From: Vibrio sp. 16
GTDB taxonomy: Bacteria > Pseudomonadota > Gammaproteobacteria > Enterobacterales > Vibrionaceae
DNA length: 64,000 nt
Direction of reading: 5' to 3'
Assembly: GCF_963681195.1 (NCBI RefSeq)
Contig: NZ_OY808997.1
Span: 806,001 to 870,000 of the forward strand
A program made the translations under genes and the position numbers. Shown in pieces: positions 16,593 to 26,413 of this stretch (position 1 is its first letter; each line of letters begins with the position of its first letter). The notes below the pieces were generated by a model, which worked only from the letters and a program-made list of their open reading frames with translations, did not search any database and was not told the DNA's origin.

Positions 16593-17966
16593 TTAAACGT
16601 TTTGCGTTTTTAACTCCGATTCGTTGGATTTATCTCCAAGCAAACGACTAGTGATGGTACCCGCTGTCATTGCACCCGAAACGTTTAACGCCGTGCGCGC
16701 CATGTCGATTAATGGTTCAATCGAGATAAGCAGAGCCGCGATCGTCACCGGCAGCCCCATTGCAGGAAGAACAATCAGTGCCGCGAATGTTGCACCGCCA
16801 CCTACACCGGCAATACCGAACGAGCTGATCACAATCATCGCAACGAGTGACAGAATGAAGTTAATTTCCATTGGGTTGATACCCACCGTTGGTGCAACCA
16901 TGACTGCCAGCATAGCAGGGTAGATACCGGCACAGCCATTTTGACCAATGGTAGCGCCAAAAGATGCGGAAAGGTTAGCGATCGCTGGTGGGACATTGAG
17001 TTTGTTAATTTGCGCTTCCACATTGAGCGGAATGGTCGCAGCAGAACTACGCGAAGTGAAAGCAAACGTCAGTACTGGCCAGATTTTCTGGAAGTACTCT
17101 TTTGGATTCACGCCAACGAATGAAACCAATAAACCATGAACAACAAACATAAGTGCGATAGCAACGTACGAAGCGACGATAAAGCCAAGCAAGTTAAGAA
17201 TGTCTGATGCGCTAGAGGTTGCAACCACCTTCGTCATTAAGGCTGCGATGCCATAAGGCGTTAGCGCCATGATCATTTTTACTAAGCGCATCACAATCGA
17301 CTGAGCTGCTTCAACAAAAGTACGAATCGGTGACTCGAGCTCTTCTTTTTCCGCCATCACTTTGCGCGCAGCAATGCCCGTAAGCACACCAAATATCACC
17401 ACAGCGATAATCGAAGTCGAGCGAGAGCCTGTGAGATCGGCAAATGGATTGGTTGGAATGAAACTGACTAGCATTTGAGGAATGGTAAGATCGCTGACAC
17501 GATCCGCGCGTGTCTCTAGTGCAGCTATGCGTGCGGTCTCTCGCGCACCCTCAGTAAGTCCTTCAGCAGTTAAACCGAATGCTTGAGTTACCATAATACC
17601 GATAATGGCAGATATCGCCGTGGTCGCAAGCAAAACAGAAATCGTCAAACCAGAAATTTTGCCAAGCGACCCGCCTTTTTCAAGTTTAACGACGGCGGCA
17701 ATCATAGAGACCAGAACCAACGGCATGATGATCATTTTCAACAGACCAACGTAGCCTTTGCCCACGACGTTTACCCATTCTAGCGTTTGTGAAATGCCCG
17801 CGTTTCCTTCACCAAAAACCAGTTGAAGCGCCAAACCAAATGCACTGCCCGATATAAGTCCTAGCAGAACGAGTCGTGAGAGAGTGTGCTGATTACTTTG
17901 CTGCTTATAAAGAAACAGCAAAATACCCGCAAATATTGCCAATGAAGCAATAGAGGCAACTGACAT
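16593..17966 (-). CDS. tcyP: L-cystine symporter, TcyP family
   Basis: A 457-residue member of the dicarboxylate/amino-acid:cation symporter family, closest in memory to E. coli TcyP (YdjN). Shared segments include VGKGYVGLLKMIIMPLV, SFIPTNPFADLTG, TFAFTSRSSAATIPLNVEAQ, GATIGQNGCAGIYPAMLAVM and the AGVGGGATFAALIVLPAMGLP loop. About eight membrane helices plus two re-entrant loops are expected. A GTG at 17996 would give ten more residues, but AAGGA lies nine bases before the ATG at 17966, inside that extension, so 17966 is preferred. It should take up L-cystine. It is monocistronic, transcribed away from the NAD-binding protein gene's 3' side. Confidence 0.92.
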   Translation of the reverse strand: MSVASIASLAIFAGILLFLYKQQSNQHTLSRLVLLGLISGSAFGLALQLVFGEGNAGISQTLEWVNVVGKGYVGLLKMIIMPLVLVSMIAAVVKLEKGGSLGKISGLTISVLLATTAISAIIGIMVTQAFGLTAEGLTEGARETARIAALETRADRVSDLTIPQMLVSFIPTNPFADLTGSRSTSIIAVVIFGVLTGIAARKVMAEKEELESPIRTFVEAAQSIVMRLVKMIMALTPYGIAALMTKVVATSSASDILNLLGFIVASYVAIALMFVVHGLLVSFVGVNPKEYFQKIWPVLTFAFTSRSSAATIPLNVEAQINKLNVPPAIANLSASFGATIGQNGCAGIYPAMLAVMVAPTVGINPMEINFILSLVAMIVISSFGIAGVGGGATFAALIVLPAMGLPVTIAALLISIEPLIDMARTALNVSGAMTAGTITSRLLGDKSNESELKTQNV

Positions 17967-18152
17967 AATCGAAATCCTTATATTTATAGATGACACATTT
18001 CAAGGGTGAATGTGTTACAGAATGTGGTTCGAAGGAACGATAATGATTCCAAAGCCTGCTTTAAAGTGACGATTGGGAATGGATTAGAACGAAAGGTTAT
18101 TTACGTGAAAAGGTGCTACGAAAACAACCTTATTGAAGAAATTAAACTCAGA

Positions 18153-18839
18153 TTATTGATACTTTTTCAGCAGCTTACGCATCAAAACACTATCAAGGAA
18201 CTGAACTTTTTTGTTTGAGTGAGCAAAAATACTGTACTGCATTGCTCGAGCGACGAGCCCCGCCTTAATCGGAATCAACTTAGCAAGCGGGCCAATCATT
18301 ATCGGGCGCAAGATCGTTGCGATCGCTTGAACGATCCGCTCATCGGGTCGCGGCTGTTCACGCAGGCCAACCAACGGTCCTGGTCGGACAAACGTGACGT
18401 GTTCAAATTCGAGGCGCTCGATGGCCATTTCCATTTTGCCTTTGCACCTTAAGTAGTGTGAAAACGAATGAATGGAAGCGCCTACACTTGAGACCACACA
18501 GAGTCGTTTAACGCCAATGACCTTCATTTGCTGAGCGACCTTGCACACCAATTCATAGTCGATCTTCTCTAACGCTTCGTTACTGCCTGCTTGCTTTTTG
18601 GTTGTGCCAAGGCAAATAAACCCGTAAAGCGGGACTGGCTTGGCATCATCCCAATCGTGGATGTCTAAGGTCTGATTTTTGATGACTTCAAGTTTTGAAT
18701 GGAAAAATGGCAGGTCTTGTCGACTTAAGGCATAAATATGCTCGATCGGCTGCTCGTCTAACATCTGCTTGATGAGTTCGGTACCAATAAGCCCGGAGCT
18801 GCCGGCGATGATCACGATGGGTCGGTCTGTACTGTACAA
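18153..18839 (-). CDS. Rossmann-fold NAD(P)-binding protein, HTATIP2/YbjT-like
   Basis: A 228-residue short-chain-dehydrogenase-like protein with an N-terminal dinucleotide motif VIIAGSSGLIGTELIKQ and later VSSVGASIHSFSHYLRCKGKME, where the usual catalytic Tyr-x-x-x-Lys appears as Y-L-R-C-K. The set fits the atypical SDR group of HTATIP2-like proteins (oxidoreductase or regulatory NADPH binders). There is no operon partner: tcyP is 187 bp downstream and the chemoreceptor is divergent. The substrate is unknown. Confidence 0.8.
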   Translation of the reverse strand: MYSTDRPIVIIAGSSGLIGTELIKQMLDEQPIEHIYALSRQDLPFFHSKLEVIKNQTLDIHDWDDAKPVPLYGFICLGTTKKQAGSNEALEKIDYELVCKVAQQMKVIGVKRLCVVSSVGASIHSFSHYLRCKGKMEMAIERLEFEHVTFVRPGPLVGLREQPRPDERIVQAIATILRPIMIGPLAKLIPIKAGLVARAMQYSIFAHSNKKVQFLDSVLMRKLLKKYQ

Positions 18840-19020
18840 GTGGAAGCACCAATTACGTTAAGTGATTGACGGGGTTTGACCGAGAGCATCGCTTAAATGC
18901 GATAAAAAGTCTGTGATCAACGCTTTACTTGTCAAATGGCTTGTTTTCATAAATGGCATCTCTAGTTGAATCGACTAACTTTATAAAAAGGTCATCAACG
19001 AAAGCATAAGGCGCTGAGTT

Positions 19021-20979
19021 ATGAAAATTAAACAAAAATTACTACTAGGGCTTGTTGCTGCAACTTTGCTGCCAGTGGCGATCATTTCATATGTCGTCAT
19101 ATCAAGCTCCAGAAGTGAGGCGGTAACCGACTTTATCGAACGAAGTCGCGGAGAAATCAGTCAGGTCGACAACGCGATTCGAATCTATTTTGACGCCATA
19201 GAAGATAATGTTCGCATGTTGTCCGAACACCCTGCTATCAAAGCAGCCAATGAGTCCATAACCACATACACAGATAAGCCTTCAGTACAGATGACACCAG
19301 ACCAAAATAGTCCGGTTGAGCAGCAGATCTATCAATTGCTGGCACAATTGGGTAACTCGCATTCTGGTTACTCCTACGTCTACATGGGAACTCAAAAGGG
19401 TGGATACATTCAATGGCCTAAGGGGAAAACCACCGCAGGCTACGATCCAAGAAGTCGTCCATGGTTTACAACTGCCCAGTCTTCCCCCGGTAGTGTGGGT
19501 AGAACCTCCGCTTACTATTGGGCAGCAGACGATGCCACCATCGTTGGCACGGTAAAGTCGTTCACCGCCAATGACACTTCGGCGTCTGGGGTGGTGGCGA
19601 TTGACGTGTCACTCAAAAATCTGACTGATATTGTGAAACAGATAAAACTGGGTGAGACCGGGTATTTGATGATGATTGAGGACTCAGGCAATGTGCTGGT
19701 CGATGCCAACAATCCAGACAACAATTTCAAGGACGTGAATTCTCTTGGTCAAGCGTATCAGCAGATCGGTCAGACTCGCGAAGGGGTGTTAGATGTCACC
19801 CTAAACGGCGAACACTACATGGCGAATGTGTATCACTCAGAGAAACTGGGGTGGAAGTTTGTGGGTTTAATTACCTATGACGAGGTGATGGAAGATAGCC
19901 AGAGTCTTCTAAGTTACATTTCAGTTATCGTCATTGTTTTGGTGGTGATATTCATTGCGGGAGCCATTTTCCTTGCGAACTTGATCGCTAAGCCTCTTAC
20001 GCTTGTTTCTACAGGCTTAAAGGAAATCTCTGAAGGGGAGGGGGATCTGACCAAAGAGCTGCAAGTTCGATCTAGTGATGAAACGGGCGAGCTAGCGGGT
20101 TACTTTAATGCGTTCCTTAAAGCGATCAGACAGCTGATCCAACAAATATCACAAGCGGGCCATGCGATGGGTGAATCAGCTTCCCGTGCTTTGACCGTGT
20201 CTGAAGATCTTGCGCAGGTTTCCGAACGTCAAAACCAAGCGGTAGAAATGGTGTCGACGGCGTTTAACGAAATGGTTGCCACGGCTAACGAAGTCGCGAC
20301 CTTATGTACTACTGCCGCCCAAGCCGCAGACAGCAGCCAAGCTCTTGTTACTCAGGGACAAAAGGACATTAACCAAGCGGTCGCAAGCGTGAATGAGTTG
20401 GCACAACTTATCTCCGCATCTTCTGAAACCATTGCAGAGTTAGAGCAAGACAGCCAAGGCATCACTGCGATTTTGGATACGATTCGAGGTATAGCAGAAC
20501 AAACCAACTTACTAGCATTGAACGCAGCCATCGAAGCGGCAAGGGCGGGCGAACAAGGGCGCGGTTTTGCGGTTGTGGCTGATGAAGTGAGAGCGCTTGC
20601 TAAGCGTACCCAAGACTCCACCGAAGAGATCAACGAGTTGGTCATGCGTTTGCAAAACCGAACCAAAGAGGTCACACAGCAGATGTCTGTCAGCTTAAAT
20701 GCCTCTCATGAAACGGTTGAAATGACTGAGTCAGTTAACACCAGCTTCAGTGGCATTTCCGAGTCAGTCTCTTCGATTCACGATATGAACACTCAGATCG
20801 CGACTGCAGCGGAAGAGCAGCATTTAGTGGCGGAAGAGATCAATCGCAATATTCAGCAAGTGCACGAGGATACACAAAAAGTCGATGATGTAGCGGGTCG
20901 AGCTCAGTTGAACTCGCAGTCGATGCAGCAATCGGCAGATGAACTTAACGCCTTAGTTACCAAGTTTAAAACCGACTAA
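19021..20979 (+). CDS. Methyl-accepting chemotaxis protein with dCache sensor
   Basis: A 652-residue chemoreceptor. TM1 is about 7-28, then a periplasmic double-Cache domain (about 35-275; [11 protein letters not shown] is the typical Cache motif), TM2 about 298-322, HAMP about 322-375 and a signalling domain to 640. The conserved hairpin tip [24 protein letters not shown] is split here only in description and is complete. The Cache motif with R-x-W and a downstream Asp (VAIDVSL) resembles amino-acid sensors, but the ligand is not certain. It is monocistronic with its own terminator. A C9 tract starts 2 bp after the stop. Confidence 0.93.
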   Translation: MKIKQKLLLGLVAATLLPVAIISYVVISSSRSEAVTDFIERSRGEISQVDNAIRIYFDAIEDNVRMLSEHPAIKAANESITTYTDKPSVQMTPDQNSPVEQQIYQLLAQLGNSHSGYSYVYMGTQKGGYIQWPKGKTTAGYDPRSRPWFTTAQSSPGSVGRTSAYYWAADDATIVGTVKSFTANDTSASGVVAIDVSLKNLTDIVKQIKLGETGYLMMIEDSGNVLVDANNPDNNFKDVNSLGQAYQQIGQTREGVLDVTLNGEHYMANVYHSEKLGWKFVGLITYDEVMEDSQSLLSYISVIVIVLVVIFIAGAIFLANLIAKPLTLVSTGLKEISEGEGDLTKELQVRSSDETGELAGYFNAFLKAIRQLIQQISQAGHAMGESASRALTVSEDLAQVSERQNQAVEMVSTAFNEMVATANEVATLCTTAAQAADSSQALVTQGQKDINQAVASVNELAQLISASSETIAELEQDSQGITAILDTIRGIAEQTNLLALNAAIEAARAGEQGRGFAVVADEVRALAKRTQDSTEEINELVMRLQNRTKEVTQQMSVSLNASHETVEMTESVNTSFSGISESVSSIHDMNTQIATAAEEQHLVAEEINRNIQQVHEDTQKVDDVAGRAQLNSQSMQQSADELNALVTKFKTD

Positions 20980-20997
20980 TTCCCCCCCCCAAACAAC

Positions 20998-21025
20998 AAA
21001 GACCTCACCTGTTGGCGAGGTCTTT
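20998..21025 (+). terminator. Terminator after the chemoreceptor gene
   Basis: AAAGACCTC / GAGGTCTTT stem with a 10-nt loop followed by T-run, 18 bp after the stop. Confidence 0.88.
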
Positions 21026-21050
21026 TTCTATGAGAGAAAGTGATTAAACG

Positions 21051-21137
21051 TTAAGTGAGAGACAATGGCACGCGCTTTTGAGTTTTTTGGCCATTCTTAA
21101 CTGGTTTTTGTTTTTTGGAACGTTGATTGGCAAACAT
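21051..21137 (-). CDS. 28-residue basic small protein (candidate)
   Basis: A short frame encodes 28 residues, starting MFANQRSKKQKPVKNG and ending RVPLSLT, with nine Lys/Arg and no acidic residue. It is supported by a near-perfect Shine-Dalgarno AAAGGAGG five bases before the ATG. There is no hydrophobic stretch, so it is probably cytoplasmic and nucleic-acid or ribosome associated, by charge only. It is flanked by the chemoreceptor terminator downstream and a noncoding stretch upstream. No known family is recognised. It could alternatively be a leader peptide, but no gene follows in its direction. Confidence 0.6.
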   Translation of the reverse strand: MFANQRSKKQKPVKNGQKTQKRVPLSLT

Positions 21138-21434
21138 AACTACCTCCTTTGCTATCAACTTGAGCGCACATTACGCGTCAACATTTCTCCCTTGCACTTT
21201 TGGTGCCATGGGGTGTTAGGCTCTGTATTAAGTAAGGTTTATGAGCCATAGGAGAACGTCAATACTTATAAGGATAGTATCAATTTAGGATTTCTTTCAT
21301 ATTGATTATCAAAATGAAACGTCTTACTAACAAAGGTACGGGATTCATGTTTAGGAAAAGTAAAAGTGGATGTCTAGGCTAAGATTTCGCGATACACTCA
21401 TCTCCAATCAAGGACTTAGCCACTAAGGAAGACA
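21138..21434. other. Noncoding stretch upstream of cobT
   Basis: About 300 bp with no credible gene. It should hold the promoter for the leftward small protein and for cobT. The features expected of a cobalamin riboswitch (the conserved B12-box ending in GCCACTG) are not present; only a partial GCCACTA occurs at 21418, too close to the start and without the rest of the element. A GATTATC-type half site near 21303 weakly resembles a Fur box, which I would not call. Confidence 0.5.
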
Positions 21435-22475
21435 ATGAATCTCGAGATGAGTACCCAACACTCTGAAGCAATCTGGCATCGCATCAATAACAAAACCAAA
21501 CCTTTGGGCTCGTTAGGCCAGCTAGAAGCGTTAGCGCACCAACTTGCTCTTAATCAAAGCCAATCGAAACCAGAAGCGGTTGAACGGATTGATATCAAAA
21601 CGCCGACCGCGGTGGTCTTCGCCGGCGATCACGGCATCGCGGAAGAGGGCGTCAGCATTGCCCCAAGCGCGGTGACCCAGCAAATGGTATTGAACTTTCT
21701 AGCGGGTGGTGCCGCGATCAACTGTTTCTGCCGAGCGAATGACATTGCACTCAAAGTGGTCGATTGTGGGATCTTGTGTCCAGTCGATCAGCAACACGAA
21801 GATTTTATTATTCAGCGATTGGGCGAACGTACCAACAACCTTGCCAACGAAGCCGCGATGAGCATGGCGCAAGTCAATGACGGAATAGCATTCGGGCGCC
21901 GAGTCGTTCAGCAGCTGACAGAGCAGGGCAGCAATTTACTTATGTTTGGTGAAATGGGCATAGGGAACACGTCAAGTGCAGCTGCGATACTGGCGGCGAT
22001 TTCTCAGCGTCCTGTTGAAACCTGTGTCGGTTTGGGCACGGGAATTAGCCAAGAGCAGCTAGAGAAGAAAATCACCCTCATAGCAAAAGGCGTTGAGCGC
22101 TGTGTTGGCCAAGATGTTCATACCATTCTTTCCCATGTGGGCGGTTTCGAAATTGTGCAAATGGTCGGTGCGTTTCTTGAGTGTGCCGAGATGAAAACGC
22201 CCGTGCTTGTCGATGGTTTTATTGCCACAGCCGCTGCGTATGCCGCGTACCAAATCAATCCAGATTGTCGAGCATTGATGATCTTCGCGCATAAATCTCA
22301 TGAAGCAGGGCATCAATACCTGCTGCAAGAGCTTGATGCAACACCTCTTTTGGATTTGTCATTGCGCCTTGGTGAAGGAACAGGCGCAGCGTTGGCTGTC
22401 CCTTTGATTCGAGCTGCGGCCGAGTTTTACAACAACATGGCGAGCTTTGAAGAAGCAGGAGTGGAGGTTGAATGA
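21435..22475 (+). CDS. cobT: Nicotinate-nucleotide:dimethylbenzimidazole phosphoribosyltransferase
   Basis: The 346 residues match CobT. It activates the lower ligand base, making alpha-ribazole phosphate from nicotinate mononucleotide and dimethylbenzimidazole. Visible hallmarks are [21 protein letters not shown], the substrate-binding [12 protein letters not shown] and the C-terminal [11 protein letters not shown] with the catalytic Glu. RBS AAGGAAG lies before the ATG. It overlaps cobS by 4 bp (ATGA) and opens the cobT-cobS-cobU-cobC operon. Confidence 0.95.
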   Translation: MNLEMSTQHSEAIWHRINNKTKPLGSLGQLEALAHQLALNQSQSKPEAVERIDIKTPTAVVFAGDHGIAEEGVSIAPSAVTQQMVLNFLAGGAAINCFCRANDIALKVVDCGILCPVDQQHEDFIIQRLGERTNNLANEAAMSMAQVNDGIAFGRRVVQQLTEQGSNLLMFGEMGIGNTSSAAAILAAISQRPVETCVGLGTGISQEQLEKKITLIAKGVERCVGQDVHTILSHVGGFEIVQMVGAFLECAEMKTPVLVDGFIATAAAYAAYQINPDCRALMIFAHKSHEAGHQYLLQELDATPLLDLSLRLGEGTGAALAVPLIRAAAEFYNNMASFEEAGVEVE

Positions 22476-23248
22476 CCGCCAAAGCTAGATACCAAGCTGA
22501 GCTCTTTTTGTTAGCGCTGGGCTTTTTCTCCCGTCTCCCAATCCCGAAAGAGACGCCATACAGCGAAGAGCGGATGAATCAAGCTGGGCGCTACTTCGCC
22601 TTGGTTGGGTTGCTACTTGGCGTGCTGTGTGCGGGCGTTTATACACTCTCGCATCTTCTGTTTAGTGCCGAGGTGTCGCTTTTTCTCACCATGGCTTTTA
22701 GTTTGTTGCTCACAGGGGCTTTCCATGAAGATGGATTGACCGACATGGCGGATGGTATTGGTGGTGGGATGACGCAGCAAAAACGTCTGACCATCATGAA
22801 AGACAGCCGTATCGGTACCTACGGAGCGACGGCTCTAATTATGGCCCTGCTAGGCAAGTACCTGTTCTTGTCTGAGTTGGCTCAACATGCGGTCCTAATT
22901 CCAACTTTGATCGCAGGCTACGTGGTGAGCCGCGCGGTCGCTGCGTCACTGATCTACGACATGCCCTATGTTACGGACTCCGACACAAGTAAGAGCAAGC
23001 CGTTGGCAAACAAGTTAAGTAAGGTTGAACTGGGCATCTTGATAGTGTCTGGGCTTATCCCAGCGCTATGGTTAGGCGTTCCCTTGATGCTCGCTATGTT
23101 GCTGGTGTTATTGCTGTTTCGTTTTCTGTTTAAGCGTTGGTTGATAAAACGCATTGGTGGTTTTACTGGTGACTGTTTAGGTGCCGCTCAGCAAATTAGT
23201 GAATTGCTCGCTTATTTGGTCGTACTTAGTTGGTTGGGAGCTCATTGA
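22472..23248 (+). CDS. cobS: Adenosylcobinamide-GDP ribazoletransferase
   Basis: A 258-residue integral membrane enzyme that joins adenosylcobinamide-GDP and alpha-ribazole(-phosphate) in the last assembly steps of cobalamin. The acidic motif [18 protein letters not shown] is the family signature; RIGTYGA follows. About six hydrophobic segments are present. It is translationally coupled to cobT (4-bp overlap), and cobU starts 2 bp after its stop. Confidence 0.94.
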   Translation: MTAKARYQAELFLLALGFFSRLPIPKETPYSEERMNQAGRYFALVGLLLGVLCAGVYTLSHLLFSAEVSLFLTMAFSLLLTGAFHEDGLTDMADGIGGGMTQQKRLTIMKDSRIGTYGATALIMALLGKYLFLSELAQHAVLIPTLIAGYVVSRAVAASLIYDMPYVTDSDTSKSKPLANKLSKVELGILIVSGLIPALWLGVPLMLAMLLVLLLFRFLFKRWLIKRIGGFTGDCLGAAQQISELLAYLVVLSWLGAH

Positions 23249-23249
23249 T

Positions 23250-23789
23250 ATGGCTGTGCACTTAATTCTGGGAGGCGCTCGCTCGGGTAAATCGAGCTAT
23301 GCTGAGACGCTTATTCTCAACGAACAAGGCAACCGACAGCGGCACTATGTCGCAACCGCGCAGGTCTTTGATGGTGAGATGAGTCGCCGAGTCGCTCATC
23401 ATCGGCAGCGGCGTGGAAATAACTGGCAAGAACACGAATGTCCCTACGACTTACCTTCATTGCTGGCCCGTTTTACCCACCACGATATTGTGCTGGTGGA
23501 TTGTTTGACCTTGTGGATGAACAACGTCATATACAACCACGGAGAGACGGCAAGTGAAGCGCAGATTCGATCGCAAGTTTCACAGTTGGTCGATGCGTTG
23601 AACAAATCCACAGCGACTTTTGTGATAGTGTCCAACGAGGTCGGTTTAGGCGTTATCCCAATGGGCGAAGTCACGCGGCTGTTTGTTGATCACGCAGGGT
23701 GGATGAATCAAGCGGTGGCAAAAGTTGCAGATAACGTTACTTTTATCGCCGCAGGTTTACCTATGCAACTGAAGGGCGCTCATGGATAA
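23250..23789 (+). CDS. cobU: Adenosylcobinamide kinase / guanylyltransferase
   Basis: A 179-residue bifunctional enzyme that phosphorylates adenosylcobinamide and adds GMP. It shows the P-loop GGARSGKSSYAE right at the N-terminus, HHRQRRGNNW with the guanylylated His region, and VLVDCLTLWMNN. The frame is open upstream into cobS, but the ATG at 23250, with GGGAG ahead, puts the P-loop where it belongs. It overlaps the next gene by 8 bp. Confidence 0.94.
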   Translation: MAVHLILGGARSGKSSYAETLILNEQGNRQRHYVATAQVFDGEMSRRVAHHRQRRGNNWQEHECPYDLPSLLARFTHHDIVLVDCLTLWMNNVIYNHGETASEAQIRSQVSQLVDALNKSTATFVIVSNEVGLGVIPMGEVTRLFVDHAGWMNQAVAKVADNVTFIAAGLPMQLKGAHG

Positions 23790-24417
23790 GGTCATCAATA
23801 TTTATCTGCTGCGCCATGGTAAGACCGTCGGAGCGCCTGCCTTGTATGGTCATACCGATGTGGCGGTAGACGATCAAACGCAGCAACAGATATACGAGCG
23901 TATCAAGGCAAGCGCAATGAACGTTGAGCGGGTGATTTCGTCACCATTAAAGCGCTGCGCACAATTAGCGCAGTTCTTTGAGGCGTCACCAGCCAATATT
24001 GACGTTGCCATATGGCCTGCGCTAAAAGAAATGCACTTTGGCGAGCTAGATGGGGTACCATTTGACGCTGCCAAGTCTTTTTGGCCAGAGCTCGAGCAAT
24101 TTTGGCACTCTCCCGCAGAGAATACGCTTCCTGGGGCTGAGAACCTAAGCGACTTTTATACAAGAATAACCAAGAGCTGGGAGCAGCTTGTAACAGATGT
24201 CGAACAAGACACATTAGTCATTTGTCATGGTGGAACTATCAGGATGATTCTCGCGTCGCTACTGCCACTTGATTGGCAAGACAGCCGCTTGTATTCAACG
24301 TTACAAATAGGGCACCAGACAATCAGTCACATTCAGATCATTAAAGCCGATACGATTTATAAGCGTGTGTGCTCTATTGGCGCACCCATCGAATCATCGC
24401 GAGGGCAAGGAATATAA
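23782..24417 (+). CDS. cobC: Alpha-ribazole phosphatase-like histidine phosphatase
   Basis: A 211-residue histidine phosphatase. The phosphoryl-accepting RHG motif is LLRHGKTVG (His12-13 region), and the second His lies in VICHGGTIRM. EMHFGELDG and PGAENLSDF also fit the CobC branch. Position in the cob operon (8-bp overlap with cobU) supports dephosphorylation of alpha-ribazole-5'-phosphate. Generic histidine phosphatase function is the alternative. Confidence 0.88.
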   Translation: MDKVINIYLLRHGKTVGAPALYGHTDVAVDDQTQQQIYERIKASAMNVERVISSPLKRCAQLAQFFEASPANIDVAIWPALKEMHFGELDGVPFDAAKSFWPELEQFWHSPAENTLPGAENLSDFYTRITKSWEQLVTDVEQDTLVICHGGTIRMILASLLPLDWQDSRLYSTLQIGHQTISHIQIIKADTIYKRVCSIGAPIESSRGQGI

Positions 24418-24419
24418 CA

Positions 24420-26210
24420 ATGACGACACCAAATTGGGATTTGTCGATCGCTTATCAAGGATTAAGCGACAGCAAAATCACTCAAGATATTGAACTAATC
24501 CAACAATGTATCCAAACGTTAATTATTCACGCAGACTCAAGGACCTCTGTGTCTGTCGTGCAAAACGCGATTCAAACTAGCGAAGCGGCAGGTAAGCTCC
24601 TCGCCACGATCAACACCTTCGCTAACTGTCATGCATCAACAGACGCGACCAACAGTGAGGCAAAAGCGCTGATTGGCCGAGTTGCCAAACTGAGCTCAGA
24701 GTTGAGCCAAGCGTTTACGCCGTTCCAAGATATTTTGGTAACGTCACCGGATAGTTTTGTTGAACAGGTACTTAGCCATGACAGCACAGACGTTTCAGGA
24801 CAAAGCTTCCAAATAGAGTCGATGCGCAAACTGGCTGATACCAAGCTAAGTATTGCTGAAGAGCAATTGCTGTCGGCGATGGAAGTAGACGGCAAAGATG
24901 CGTGGGGCCGCCTTTACGATAACATCACCGGTTCACTGCAAGTCACCTTGGAAGATGGCATCAAGACTCAAGTGGGCTTCTCCCACGCAGCGAGTACCTT
25001 GTATGGCACCGAGTTTAATGCTCAGGAGCCAGCGTGGCGCGGTATCCAAAATGCGATGCGACAAAATCAAGAGTCGTTCGCTGCGATCTTAAATGCCTTG
25101 GCGGGATGGCGCTTAACCGAATACCAAAAACGCTCTAAAGTTCGCGATGTCCATTTTCTGGAGCCAAGCCTGCACGATAGCCGTATCCAAGCCGAAACCT
25201 TGGATGCCATGATGAGCACTGCCAAGGCCAATCGTCATGTTGGGCAGAAGGCGGGTAAGCTAATGGCTCGTGTTCATGGCTTAGCGCAGATGACACCTTG
25301 GAATCACTTGGCAGGAATGCCTAGCCTCACAGACGCAGAACCTAAAACTTACCCATTCGACGAAGCGATAGAAATCATTCGTTCGGCTTTTACCACTGTG
25401 GACAATGAGATGGCTGAGTTTGTCACGCTGATGGTTAAAAATGGCTGGATTGACGCTGCGCCGAGTAAGAATAGACGTTTAGGCGCCTACTGTACTAAAT
25501 TTGCTGCAACACGCACGCCGTTGGTCTTTATGACTTGGGGTGGCAGTCGCTCTGACTTGCTGACACTTGCCCATGAGATTGGTCATGCGTTCCATAACTG
25601 GGTGATGCGCGATATGCCGTTGTGTCAAACCCGTTATCCAATGACGTTGGCGGAAACCGCCTCGATATTTGCCGAAAATATCGTACGTGATTATCTGCTT
25701 GAACAAGTTGAGAGCCGTGAAGAAAAGCTCGAAATGCTGTGGGAAGAGCTGTCTAGCTGCTATGCCTTGATGGTCAATATCCCAGTTCGCTACGAGTTCG
25801 AAAAACAGTTTTACGAGCAGCGTCAGGGCGGTGAGCTTGATGCGTCTCAGCTTTGTGATTTGATGGGCGAAACGTGGAAGGAGTGGTACGGAGATTCCAT
25901 GTCTGAACCAGACCGCTATTTTTGGGCGAGCAAACTGCACTTCTCAATTTCTCAAGTGAGTTTCTACAACTACCCGTATTTGTTTGGCTACCTATTTAGT
26001 ATCGGCGTGTATGCGCAAAGAGAAAGCAAAGGTGAACAGTTCTATCAAGATTACGTCAGCTTGCTGCGCGATACCGGGTCAATGATGGCTGAAGACGTGG
26101 TTAACAAGCATCTCGGCATGGATCTGACGACGCCTGATTTTTGGCAGCAAAGTATTGATAGAGTTGCAACTAAAATAGATGAGTTCGAATCGTTGCTAGA
26201 TCAAAAATAG
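24420..26210 (+). CDS. M3-family oligoendopeptidase (PepF-like)
   Basis: A 596-residue zinc metallopeptidase. The active site is TLAHEIGHAFHNW (HExxH) with a downstream Glu in ETASIFAE. No signal peptide, so it is cytoplasmic and probably degrades short peptides. The frame extends upstream into cobC, but the ATG at 24420 has GCAAGGA nine bases ahead. The 2-bp gap from cobC suggests cotranscription with the cob operon, although no functional link to cobalamin is known. Confidence 0.88.
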   Translation: MTTPNWDLSIAYQGLSDSKITQDIELIQQCIQTLIIHADSRTSVSVVQNAIQTSEAAGKLLATINTFANCHASTDATNSEAKALIGRVAKLSSELSQAFTPFQDILVTSPDSFVEQVLSHDSTDVSGQSFQIESMRKLADTKLSIAEEQLLSAMEVDGKDAWGRLYDNITGSLQVTLEDGIKTQVGFSHAASTLYGTEFNAQEPAWRGIQNAMRQNQESFAAILNALAGWRLTEYQKRSKVRDVHFLEPSLHDSRIQAETLDAMMSTAKANRHVGQKAGKLMARVHGLAQMTPWNHLAGMPSLTDAEPKTYPFDEAIEIIRSAFTTVDNEMAEFVTLMVKNGWIDAAPSKNRRLGAYCTKFAATRTPLVFMTWGGSRSDLLTLAHEIGHAFHNWVMRDMPLCQTRYPMTLAETASIFAENIVRDYLLEQVESREEKLEMLWEELSSCYALMVNIPVRYEFEKQFYEQRQGGELDASQLCDLMGETWKEWYGDSMSEPDRYFWASKLHFSISQVSFYNYPYLFGYLFSIGVYAQRESKGEQFYQDYVSLLRDTGSMMAEDVVNKHLGMDLTTPDFWQQSIDRVATKIDEFESLLDQK

Positions 26211-26238
26211 CCGATTCTTGTTTATGATATGATCATCA

Positions 26239-26263
26239 AGCCGAGCGAGCGCTCGGCTATTTT
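26239..26263 (+). terminator. Terminator after the oligoendopeptidase gene
   Basis: AGCCGAGC / GCTCGGCT with loop GAGC, followed by ATTTT, 28 bp after the stop. It probably ends the cob operon transcript. Confidence 0.8.
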
Positions 26264-26413
26264 GCATTGCGAGTGCTTTCCGTTTACACCTCTGTGTAGC
26301 AATTTGACAATTTACGATGCGGCACACGATTTGTGTCGATAAGTGGGACCGCTCCTACATAATTTGTCAGAACAATTCATTAACATACTCGCTGTGCAAT
26401 AAAGGAGTAGCGC

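Noticed and set aside
18006..18218. 70-codon open frame upstream of tcyP
   Set aside because: Overlaps the end of the Rossmann-fold gene antisense, no RBS; probably the tcyP promoter region.
21295..21325. Possible Fur box before cobT
   Set aside because: Only a GATTATC half matches the 19-bp consensus well; too weak to call.
21240..21434. Possible cobalamin riboswitch before cobT
   Set aside because: Only a partial B12-box-like GCCACTA was seen; other conserved elements are absent.
25479..25940. 153-codon open frame on the minus strand inside the oligoendopeptidase gene
   Set aside because: It is antisense to a clear HExxH peptidase, has no ribosome site and no recognisable domain; a shadow of the real gene.
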